Assembly (NCBI GenBank): GCA_002494135.1
Contig: DLBG01000001.1
Coordinates: 1-16,918 of the forward strand
Length of the DNA: 16,918 bases
DNA from: Lachnospiraceae bacterium UBA7027
GTDB taxonomy: Bacteria > Bacillota > Clostridia > Lachnospirales > Lachnospiraceae
Direction of reading: 5' to 3'
Positions 1 through 7,190 of this stretch are shown in pieces. Each line of letters begins with the position of its first letter. Within the stretch, counting starts at the first letter, position 1. The translations under genes were made by a program, and so were the position numbers. The notes under the pieces are model-generated. The model saw only the letters and a list, made by a program, of their open reading frames with translations. It was not told where the DNA came from and ran no database searches.

Positions 1-219
1 GGCTTTGCATGGCTGGATACCGGAAATCACGATGCACTTTTGGATGCTTCGGATTTTGTCTGTGCATTCCAGAAGCGTCAGGGACTTTACATTTCCTGTA
101 TCGAGGAAATCGCCTACAAACGTGGTTTCATTACAAAAGAACAGCTGCTGAAACTGGCGGAACCCCTGATGAAAACCGCTTACGGACAGTATTTAAAAGA
201 AGTCGCCGAGGGACTGTAA
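1..219 (+). CDS. rmlA: Glucose-1-phosphate thymidylyltransferase, C-terminal 72 residues (5' truncated by window edge)
   Basis: Frame 1 is open from the first base to TAA at 217-219. The peptide begins GFAWLDTGNHDALLDASDFV and continues with QKRQGLYISCIEEIAYKRGFI, the characteristic C-terminal part of RmlA/RfbA. The enzyme condenses dTTP and glucose-1-phosphate to dTDP-glucose, the first committed step of dTDP-L-rhamnose synthesis. The catalytic N-terminal part lies outside the window, so completeness cannot be judged. It is followed 40 nt later by rmlC, the usual rml operon company, which supports the call. A different open frame from position 9 overlaps this stretch but is not coding. Confidence 0.93.
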   Translation, partial: GFAWLDTGNHDALLDASDFVCAFQKRQGLYISCIEEIAYKRGFITKEQLLKLAEPLMKTAYGQYLKEVAEGL

Positions 220-259
220 GCAGCGGCGCAAATAAAAAGAAACAAAAAGGAAACAGACA

Positions 260-808
260 ATGGGTAAGTTAACGGTAGAAACATGTGAAATTGAGGGCCT
301 GAAGGTCATTACGCCGCAGGTATTCGGTGATAAGCGCGGATATTTTATGGAGACCTATCAGCTGAATGATTTTAAGGAAATCGGAATCGACCTTCCTTTT
401 GTGCAGGACAACCAGTCCGCATCGAAGAAGGGTGTTTTAAGAGGCCTTCATTTCCAAATCAATTATCCGCAGGACAAACTTGTGCGTGTCATTAAAGGTG
501 AAGTTTTTGATGTGGCGGTTGACCTGCGCAAGGACAGTAAAACCTACGGTAAATGGTTCGGTGTTCTTTTGAGTGAAGAGAATAAAAAGCAGTTCTTCAT
601 TCCGAAGAATTTTGCACACGGTTTTTTGGTGCTTTCCGATTATGCCGAATTCTGTTACAAATGCACAGATTTCTATCATCCGAACGATGAAGGCGGCATT
701 GCATACAACGACCCGGAAATCGGTATCGAATGGCCCATTCCCGAGGGTATGGAACTGATTCTCTCGGACAAGGATACCAAATGGGGATCCATTAAAGATT
801 TACAGTAA
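260..808 (+). CDS. rmlC: dTDP-4-dehydrorhamnose 3,5-epimerase
   Basis: The 182-residue product has the normal length of RmlC, a cupin-fold cytosolic enzyme that epimerises C3 and C5 of dTDP-4-keto-6-deoxyglucose. Visible family marks are GVLRGLHFQ at 58-66 with the catalytic His at 64, Lys73, the FAHGF turn at 118-122 with His120, Tyr133 in FCYK, and the C-terminal LSDKD at 168-172. These match the His/Lys/Tyr/Asp residues described for Salmonella RmlC. ATG 260 has an AAAAGGAAA ribosome site about 6 nt upstream. It lies between rmlA and the exporter genes; rmlB and rmlD are not in the window and may be upstream. No anomaly is seen. Confidence 0.96.
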   Translation: MGKLTVETCEIEGLKVITPQVFGDKRGYFMETYQLNDFKEIGIDLPFVQDNQSASKKGVLRGLHFQINYPQDKLVRVIKGEVFDVAVDLRKDSKTYGKWFGVLLSEENKKQFFIPKNFAHGFLVLSDYAEFCYKCTDFYHPNDEGGIAYNDPEIGIEWPIPEGMELILSDKDTKWGSIKDLQ

Positions 809-825
809 ACGTTACGGAGCGGGAA

Positions 826-1845
826 ATGGCGAAAGCACTTGCAACAAAGAAAGAGAATAAAGGTCTTCCCAAGACGGTGGGAATCCTTCTTGCCACGGTG
901 GCTGCCATAGCTTTTCTTGCCGTTGTTCTTCTGCACCACAATCCCAATGCCGTGGTGAAAGAGGAGTGGATGAAGAAAGGCCTTGCGGTAGCAATGGTCC
1001 TTTGTTCCCTGACTGCATTTATTACCCTGTATGATAAAATTACTTCCCTGCCCAGAGAACTCTGGGATAACCGGGAATTAATCTGGAAACTTGCAAAGAA
1101 TGATTTTAAGAAGCGCTATGCCGGGTCCACCATGGGACGTGTTTGGGCATTCGTCCAGCCGGTGGTGACCGTGGCGATGTACTACTGCGTTTTCGGGCTG
1201 ATCTTCCCGACGCGCGCACAGTTAGCAGCGAGCGGCGTGGAAGCACCTTATGTTCTGTGGCTGACCGCGGGTCTTGTTCCGTGGTTTTTCTTCTCCGAAG
1301 CCATCATCGGAGGTACCAATGCATTAATTGAATATAACTATCTGGTAAAGAAAGTGGTTTTTAAAATCAGTATTCTGCCGATTATCAAGGTAATTGCGGC
1401 GTTGTTTATCCATGCTTTTTTTGCTCTGGTTTTGTTGGTTTTATATCACTGCTACGGTTATAAACCGAGCTTTTATGTACTGCAGATTGTGTATTTCAGC
1501 TTCTGCATGTTCTGCCTGACTCTGGCCATCAGTTATTCCACCTGTGCCATCGTGGTCTTCTTTAAGGACCTTTCCCAGATTATCGGCATCCTTTTGCAGG
1601 TGGGAATGTGGGGCACTCCGATTCTCTGGGAACTCGGACAGATTCCGGAAAAGTACCGGATTATTTTCAAACTCAATCCGGTTTTTTATATCATTAACGG
1701 TTACCGAAGCGCGCTGTTTGAAAAGACATGGTTTTTTGAAGACTTCTACTCCACGATGTTTTTCTGGATTGTCACGGCAATCATTTTCGGCATCGGAGCA
1801 TTGATTTTCAAACGACTGAAACCGCATTTTGCGGACGTACTGTAA
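826..1845 (+). CDS. wzm: Polysaccharide ABC exporter permease (Wzm/TagG type) with extra N-terminal membrane segments
   Basis: This 339-residue ABC-2 permease would move a lipid-linked glycan across the cytoplasmic membrane with the ATPase encoded 16 nt downstream. The family core starts near residue 83 and carries KNDFKKRYAGSTMGRVWA at 91-108, the amphipathic entry motif of Wzm/TagG proteins. Hydrophobic helices follow around 107-127, 140-160, 180-207, 218-247, 250-268 and 308-329, and FKLNPVFYIINGYR (281-294) is typical of the C-terminal half. Unusually, residues 1-80 precede the core and include two further hydrophobic segments (about 17-36 and 52-69), giving roughly eight helices where six are expected. 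GGAG 6 nt before ATG 826 supports this start. An internal ATG at 970 also has a purine-rich site, but only 3 nt away. Confidence 0.92.
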   Translation: MAKALATKKENKGLPKTVGILLATVAAIAFLAVVLLHHNPNAVVKEEWMKKGLAVAMVLCSLTAFITLYDKITSLPRELWDNRELIWKLAKNDFKKRYAGSTMGRVWAFVQPVVTVAMYYCVFGLIFPTRAQLAASGVEAPYVLWLTAGLVPWFFFSEAIIGGTNALIEYNYLVKKVVFKISILPIIKVIAALFIHAFFALVLLVLYHCYGYKPSFYVLQIVYFSFCMFCLTLAISYSTCAIVVFFKDLSQIIGILLQVGMWGTPILWELGQIPEKYRIIFKLNPVFYIINGYRSALFEKTWFFEDFYSTMFFWIVTAIIFGIGALIFKRLKPHFADVL

Positions 1846-1861
1846 CGCATAAGGAACATAA

Positions 1862-3178
1862 ATGGAAACAGCAATATCAATCGAACATGTCAATAAAATA
1901 TACAAGCTCTATCCCCGTCCCGTGGACCGGATTATCGATACCTTTCATCTGATGCCGTGGAAGAAATACAGCGAGCATCATGCCCTTAAGGATGTCAGCT
2001 TCACGGTCGGAAAGGGCGAGACGGTCGGAATTATCGGAACAAACGGTTCCGGTAAGTCCACGATTTTAAAAATCATCACCGGTGTACTGCATCAAAACAG
2101 CGGAGAGGTGAAAGTGGACGGAAGAATTTCGGCGCTGCTCGAACTCGGAGCCGGTTTCAATTCCGAATACACCGGTATGGAGAACATCTACCTAAACGGT
2201 ACGATGATCGGTTTCAGCAAAGAAGAAATCGATGCAAAACTGCAGGATATTCTGGACTTTGCAGATATCGGCGAGTTTGTTTATCAGCCCGTGAAAACCT
2301 ATTCGTCCGGTATGTTCGTCCGGCTGGCATTTGCAATTGCCATCAACATTGAACCGGAGATTCTGATTGTCGACGAGGCATTAAGTGTCGGCGATGTTTT
2401 CTTCCAGGCAAAATGTTACCGGAAATTCGACGATTTTAAAAAGATGGGCAAAACCATTCTTTTTGTAAGCCATGATTTGAGCAGCATCTCAAAATACTGC
2501 GACAGGGTCATTCTTTTAAATCAGGGCGAAAAGCTCGGTGAGGGAAGCCCCAAGGAGATGATTGATGCCTACAAGCAGGTACTGGTCGGCCAGTACAGCA
2601 AAGAGGCAGATGAATCTCAGACGAAGAGCGAAGTCGAAGCCGTCATCAATAAAGGTCTGAATCCGGAAACTCTCGAATACGGTTCAAAGAAGGCTAAAAT
2701 CACCTCCTGCCGTATCACGGATGACAAGGGAAGAGAAACCACCGCAATCATCAAGGGAAATGAGTTTACCATCCACATGGAGGCCGAGGCTTTTGAAAAT
2801 CTGCAGGCACCGATTTTTGCATTCTCGATAAAAAACATTAAAGGGACCGAGATTACCGGAACCAATACGATGTTTGAAAAAGTCTTTCTGGAGAAAATGA
2901 ATGCGGGTGAAAAAAAAGAGATTACCTTCCGGCAGCGCATGACACTGCAGGGAGGAGAATACCTGCTTTCTCTTGGCCTTACAGGATATGAGGGCAGCGA
3001 TTTTACGGTTTATCACAGGCTCTATGACGTGATTAATATCACGGTAATTTCCGATAAAGATACCGTGGGATTCTATGACATGGAATCCGAAGTGGAAGTG
3101 AAAAGTCTTTGGACACCTACAGTTGTAGGAGGAAACAATGGAGAAGAAAAAGACAATCGGCAAGATCATATTGGATGA
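1862..3178 (+). CDS. wzt: Polysaccharide ABC exporter ATPase with C-terminal carbohydrate-binding-type domain (Wzt type)
   Basis: The first 240 residues of this 438-residue protein form an ABC ATPase: Walker A GTNGSGKST at 59-67 (Lys65), the LELGAGF stretch at 93-99 typical of polysaccharide exporters, signature YSSGM at 147-151, Walker B ILIVDE at 167-172 and the H-loop His204. About 270-413 is a beta-rich extension (an ITSCRITDDKG strand at 280-290, then EFTIHMEAE, GGEYLLSLGL and VINITV) resembling the Wzt C-terminal domain, which in E. coli O8/O9a binds the modified non-reducing end of the glycan. AAGGA lies 6 nt before ATG 1862. The final 13 codons overlap the next gene, and the last residues (VVGGNNGEEK) read through its ribosome site, so this tail is probably not functionally constrained. 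The substrate specificity of the extension is inferred. Confidence 0.95.
   Translation: METAISIEHVNKIYKLYPRPVDRIIDTFHLMPWKKYSEHHALKDVSFTVGKGETVGIIGTNGSGKSTILKIITGVLHQNSGEVKVDGRISALLELGAGFNSEYTGMENIYLNGTMIGFSKEEIDAKLQDILDFADIGEFVYQPVKTYSSGMFVRLAFAIAINIEPEILIVDEALSVGDVFFQAKCYRKFDDFKKMGKTILFVSHDLSSISKYCDRVILLNQGEKLGEGSPKEMIDAYKQVLVGQYSKEADESQTKSEVEAVINKGLNPETLEYGSKKAKITSCRITDDKGRETTAIIKGNEFTIHMEAEAFENLQAPIFAFSIKNIKGTEITGTNTMFEKVFLEKMNAGEKKEITFRQRMTLQGGEYLLSLGLTGYEGSDFTVYHRLYDVINITVISDKDTVGFYDMESEVEVKSLWTPTVVGGNNGEEKDNRQDHIG
3127..3140 (+). promoter_or_regulatory. Strong ribosome binding site inside the end of the ATPase gene
   Basis: AGGAGGA at 3127-3133, 5 nt before ATG 3138, is the most consensus-like Shine-Dalgarno seen among these genes. 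It lies within the ATPase reading frame and fixes the start of the methyltransferase/kinase gene, implying a 41-nt overlap and probably coupled translation. Confidence 0.85.
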
Positions 3179-5159
3179 GGAATTCTATGACGGCGATGAC
3201 CGTTACTGCGACGGCGAGATTGAAGATGAGCTTTTGAAAATCGCATCCACGGAGCAGAAAAAGGATTTCAGAAAGATTACGGAGGCCGGAGAGAACTGGC
3301 CGATTCTGTACCATTTTTCGCCTTTCCGCGAGAATATCGTGGAGTGGCTTCCGATTCCTCCGACGGCGAAGGTACTCGAAGTGGGTTCCGGCTGCGGCGC
3401 CATCACGGGTGCGCTGGCGAAAAAAGCAAGAAGCGTGACCTGCATCGATTTGTCGGAAAAGCGCAGTATGATTAATGCGCACCGTTTACAGGATGTGGAG
3501 AATGTCACCATCAAGGTCGGCAATTTTATGGATATCGAAGGCAGTTTGGATAAAGACTTCGATTACATTATGCTGATCGGTGTTTTCGAATATGCACAGG
3601 GATATATTTCCAAAGAAGAACCGTATGAGGAATTTTTAAAGATTCTGTTAAGCCACTTAAGAAGGGGCGGACGGCTCTGTATCGCGATTGAAAACAGACT
3701 CGGGCTGAAATATTTCGCGGGCTGCAGGGAAGACCACGCGGGCCGATATTTCGAGGGTCTGGAAGGATATCCCGGGGGCGGTGTTGCGACAACGTTTTCG
3801 AGAGAGAAGCTGCAGGATATTTTTCATAACTGCGGTTTGTGGGAGTATACGTTTTATTATCCGTATCCCGACTATAAATTTCCGCATACGATTTATTCCG
3901 AAGACATTCTTCCGAAAAAAGGGGAACTGCATGACAATATCCGCAATTTCGACCGCGACCGCATGATTCTGATGGACGAGGGAAGAGTATACGATACGCT
4001 TCTCGATGACGGATTATTCCCGCTGTTCTCCAATTCTTTCTTCGTGGTGACGGGACCTGCCTTTCAGGCGAAAATGGTGAAGTATTCCACGGACAGGGAC
4101 GAGAAATACGGAATCTGTACCACCATCGGAACGGACAATACCGGTTACTATGTGACGAAACGTGCCGTTTATCCGGAAGCCGCGGAGCATATCGCAAATC
4201 TTGAAAAGGCATACGAAGATTTGACAAAGCGCTTTGAAGGATCGGATCTTTCGTTTAACACCTGCAAACGCGTGGGAGAGAAAACCCTGCGTTTTGAATA
4301 TTTAAACGGCGTTACACTGGAAGAACTTCTGGACCGGGCAATTGATAAAAACGACAGGGAAGGCTTCCTTAAACTGACGGAGCGTTATAAAAAAGCCATT
4401 GCATATCATGAAGAAGTTCCCGTATGTGATTATGATCTGATTTTCCAAAACATTCTCGTGGAGGATGACAAATGGACCGTAATCGATTATGAGTGGACCT
4501 ATCCCGAAGCAATGCCATCGAAGGATTTGTTCGCTCGTGCTGTCTGGTGCTATGTTCAGGGAAGCAAAAAACGAGAAATCGCAATAAAGTGGTGTGAACT
4601 GGACGGAGATTTCGAAAGTGTAATAGAACGCGAACGGAAATTCCAGAAGGATGTACAGGGAGACCACCTCGCGTTAAGCGAAGTCCGTCACTCCATCGGT
4701 AATGCCGCATTCTCGCTGGATTACATGCTTCGCGAGTGCGGGGCAAATGCCGGACAGATTAAAATTTACGAAGACTACGGCAAGGGATTTTCCGAGGAGA
4801 ATTCCTATCAGGTGCCTTATATAAAACAGTTCGGAAAGGATGTTACTTTCACGGTTTCCCTTCCCGAGGGATTAAAGAGACTGCGAATCGATCCCGGTGA
4901 TGTTCCGGTTTTTGTGGTAGTTAAGAAGGCACTTTTAGACGGCGAAGATTTTACCGATTATGTTGCCAGAAAAGGGATTCAGAAGAAGGATACCAATGGG
5001 AAAAAGCTCGGAAACGATGCCTTCCTTTTTACGGGAGAAGATCCTCATTTTACCTTCCGTGTTGATACCGTTACCACGAAGACGCAGGAAGAGAAAAAGA
5101 AACTGACCGTTACGTTAAGGGTGGAGGAACTTTCCGCCGAACTGCTGTCCCGCCTGTAG
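3138..5159 (+). CDS. Fused SAM methyltransferase and kinase-like protein (WbdD-like glycan chain terminator candidate)
   Basis: The product has 673 residues. About 55-235 is a class I methyltransferase: motif I KVLEVGSGCGAIT at 78-90, acidic Asp104 after strand 2, and FDYIMLIGVFEY at 141-152. About 300-475 looks like a protein-kinase or phosphotransferase fold: YYVTKRAVY at 337-345 (possible strand-3 Lys341), a hinge-like RFEYLNGVTLEELL at 385-398, a catalytic-loop pattern D433-x4-N438, and a DFG-like Asp450 in VIDYEW twelve residues on. Methyltransferase then kinase is the order in E. coli WbdD, which caps O9a polymannose with methyl phosphate and sets its length. About 555-673 is a beta-rich tail with no assigned function (RLRIDPGD at 581-588). 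No long coiled coil is evident. The methyltransferase call is firm, the kinase call moderate, and the capping role is inferred from domains and the Wzt neighbour. Both substrates are unknown. Confidence 0.82.
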   Translation: MEKKKTIGKIILDEEFYDGDDRYCDGEIEDELLKIASTEQKKDFRKITEAGENWPILYHFSPFRENIVEWLPIPPTAKVLEVGSGCGAITGALAKKARSVTCIDLSEKRSMINAHRLQDVENVTIKVGNFMDIEGSLDKDFDYIMLIGVFEYAQGYISKEEPYEEFLKILLSHLRRGGRLCIAIENRLGLKYFAGCREDHAGRYFEGLEGYPGGGVATTFSREKLQDIFHNCGLWEYTFYYPYPDYKFPHTIYSEDILPKKGELHDNIRNFDRDRMILMDEGRVYDTLLDDGLFPLFSNSFFVVTGPAFQAKMVKYSTDRDEKYGICTTIGTDNTGYYVTKRAVYPEAAEHIANLEKAYEDLTKRFEGSDLSFNTCKRVGEKTLRFEYLNGVTLEELLDRAIDKNDREGFLKLTERYKKAIAYHEEVPVCDYDLIFQNILVEDDKWTVIDYEWTYPEAMPSKDLFARAVWCYVQGSKKREIAIKWCELDGDFESVIERERKFQKDVQGDHLALSEVRHSIGNAAFSLDYMLRECGANAGQIKIYEDYGKGFSEENSYQVPYIKQFGKDVTFTVSLPEGLKRLRIDPGDVPVFVVVKKALLDGEDFTDYVARKGIQKKDTNGKKLGNDAFLFTGEDPHFTFRVDTVTTKTQEEKKKLTVTLRVEELSAELLSRL

Positions 5160-5171
5160 GAAAGGATTGCG

Positions 5172-7175
5172 ATGAGTATTCTGAAGGATGCGGTAAAGAA
5201 CGTCTTATTATCGCGAAGAAAAAAAGAATATGACAGTCGCTTAAAAGCACTGAGCAATTCCTATGATCGTTTTATGAAGGAGCAGGAAGAAGAACTTAAG
5301 GCCCGCTTTGAAGGGATGGAGAAATCTTCCTTATCCCGCGTCATTCTTACGATGGAAGACGGAATGAAAAACCGTAAGGAAGATGTGGTAATCTACGTTT
5401 CCGGGACCGGAATTCTTTCCTCCATTGCGGAAGAGGAAATCTGCAGGGCATTTGAGGCCGAGCCGGAAAAGGTACTTCTTTATGCGGACGAAGATGAGGT
5501 TGAAGCCACAGATAAAGAGTGGAAAGAATTTATAAAAGAGGGAATTCCCGTTTCGAGACGAAAGAATCCCGTACTTAAGCCCGTGTTTTCCCGAGAGACG
5601 CTGATTTCCGTGAATTATCCCGGAAACATCGTTGCAATCAGGCAGAATTCCGCAAAAGAGATCGTCCTGCGGGAAGGAGAAAGTGTTTATTCCTTCCTTC
5701 TTCGAAACTGTATGAATTTTTCAAAGTCGGACGTAATCCGTCTTCCCCTGATTCTTTTTCACAAAAAAGAAGGAGAAGGAGGACTTCGAAACGAAGGGAA
5801 TCTGTCCTTAAAGGAAAAAGCCCTGAAGGAAGCGGGATTTACCATGGCGTTTCAAACGCTGGAGGATGCCCCCGGATATTATTCCGAAGAAGACAGAAAC
5901 CGTAAATATCCGGTGTATGATTTGCCTTCCGAAACCGGAGTATCCGTTATTATTCCCTCCAAGGATAATCCGGATGTTTTATTCCGCTTACTGGAGTCCT
6001 TGAAAAAAGACCCAATTCGCAAACAGATTATTGTCGTTGATAACGGAAGCACGGATGAAAATAAAAAAAAGATTGAAGCGGCTTTAGAAAACGATTCGTT
6101 TACATACCTTTATCAGCCGCAGGAATTTAACTATTCCCGAATGAATAATTTAGGAGCCGGACTTGCCAAAGAGGAGATTCTGCTTCTTTTAAACGATGAT
6201 ATGGAGATGGTTACCGCGGATGCAGTCTCGCGTATGGCGGGACAGCTTTTGCAAAACGGAGTCGGTGCGGTGGGAGCAAAACTGCTGTATCCGGACGGAT
6301 CGGTAATCCAGCACATCGGGATTACCAATGCGGTGGACGGACCGGTTCATAAATTCATCGGCAAAGATGATGCCGTTATCACAACGGGCGGGAGAAATCG
6401 TCTCGTGCATGACTGTCTCGGAGTTACCGGGGCCTGCCTGATGATTAAAAAAAGCGACTATGAGGCTGCCGGCGGATTAAACGAAGAACTTCGGGTAGCC
6501 TACAATGACGTGGATCTTTGTTTTAAGGTTTACGAGTCCGGGAAAAACTGTGTACTGCGTCCGGATGCGATTTTCCGCCATTATGAATCCTTAAGCCGCG
6601 GAGCGGATCATTTATCGGCTGAAAAGCTGGACAGGCTTTCGAAAGAACGAGCTCTTTTGTATGCGAATCATCCGCAACTCTATCACGAAGATCCATACGA
6701 GGGTGCAGCAACGGCCGGCGGAGCGGAACTCGGATTTGATTATGAGAACCGCTTTGTAAGGAAAGATCCGAAAGAGAAGGCAAAGGAAATTACCGAAGAT
6801 TATTCTTCCTGTCAGGGAGGAATGGTGATTCATTTCGACCGTCTCGAAACAGAACCCATTCTTCGGATTGACGGGGAGGAATTCATAGTATTTCAGGGGT
6901 ATCGCCTGATTCCCGGAATCGATAACATGCGTTACGATTTTTATCTGATTCTGAAAGGGCAGGAAAAGTCCTACAGTCTTCCGATGCCCGGTTTTTTGAG
7001 AAACGGCCTGGAAGGCGGATTCCCGGACACACCGAACATTGCGCTTTCCGGATTCTGTAACTATGTTACAAAAAGCGAGATTGCAAAAGGGACCTATGAA
7101 ATTGCGGTATATGCACATGACTGCATGAACCGGAATCCGGTCTATCAGACAAGCAATCGCAGCATTACGATATAA
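5172..7175 (+). CDS. Large GT2 glycosyltransferase with degenerate N-terminal GT-A half and C-terminal beta-rich domain
   Basis: The 667-residue protein starts with a charged, probably coiled-coil stretch (15-55). Residues 70-185 resemble the second half of a GT-A domain from tandem RfbC-type transferases (YADEDE at 104-109, KPVFSRETLISVNYPGN at 136-152) but lack the nucleotide-binding opening. A full GT2 domain follows at 256-475: VSVIIPSKD 257-265, VVDNGSTD 288-295, NDD metal motif 341-343, YNDVDLC 444-450 and His470. About 548-667 is an unassigned, probably beta-sandwich, domain. It probably adds a sugar (rhamnose is likely from context) to the lipid-linked chain at the inner membrane face. 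ATG 5172 has AAAGGA 5 nt upstream and lies 12 nt after the methyltransferase/kinase gene. Donor and linkage cannot be read from sequence. Confidence 0.88.
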   Translation: MSILKDAVKNVLLSRRKKEYDSRLKALSNSYDRFMKEQEEELKARFEGMEKSSLSRVILTMEDGMKNRKEDVVIYVSGTGILSSIAEEEICRAFEAEPEKVLLYADEDEVEATDKEWKEFIKEGIPVSRRKNPVLKPVFSRETLISVNYPGNIVAIRQNSAKEIVLREGESVYSFLLRNCMNFSKSDVIRLPLILFHKKEGEGGLRNEGNLSLKEKALKEAGFTMAFQTLEDAPGYYSEEDRNRKYPVYDLPSETGVSVIIPSKDNPDVLFRLLESLKKDPIRKQIIVVDNGSTDENKKKIEAALENDSFTYLYQPQEFNYSRMNNLGAGLAKEEILLLLNDDMEMVTADAVSRMAGQLLQNGVGAVGAKLLYPDGSVIQHIGITNAVDGPVHKFIGKDDAVITTGGRNRLVHDCLGVTGACLMIKKSDYEAAGGLNEELRVAYNDVDLCFKVYESGKNCVLRPDAIFRHYESLSRGADHLSAEKLDRLSKERALLYANHPQLYHEDPYEGAATAGGAELGFDYENRFVRKDPKEKAKEITEDYSSCQGGMVIHFDRLETEPILRIDGEEFIVFQGYRLIPGIDNMRYDFYLILKGQEKSYSLPMPGFLRNGLEGGFPDTPNIALSGFCNYVTKSEIAKGTYEIAVYAHDCMNRNPVYQTSNRSITI

Positions 7176-7190
7176 GGATTTATAAGTCGG

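Noticed and set aside
9..272. An open + strand frame of 87 codons at the left edge
   Set aside because: It is a shadow of the rmlA C-terminus read in frame 1, which matches the family over its full visible length.
3568..4227. A 219-codon antisense open frame
   Set aside because: It overlaps the methyltransferase domain, is rich in Arg, Pro and Ser as expected from reverse reading, and shows no domain.
5172..5940. Frameshift as the reason for the incomplete first GT domain in the 5172 gene
   Set aside because: The frame is open and in-register throughout with a good start site, and the remaining motifs are in the expected order, so domain erosion fits better than a recent frameshift.
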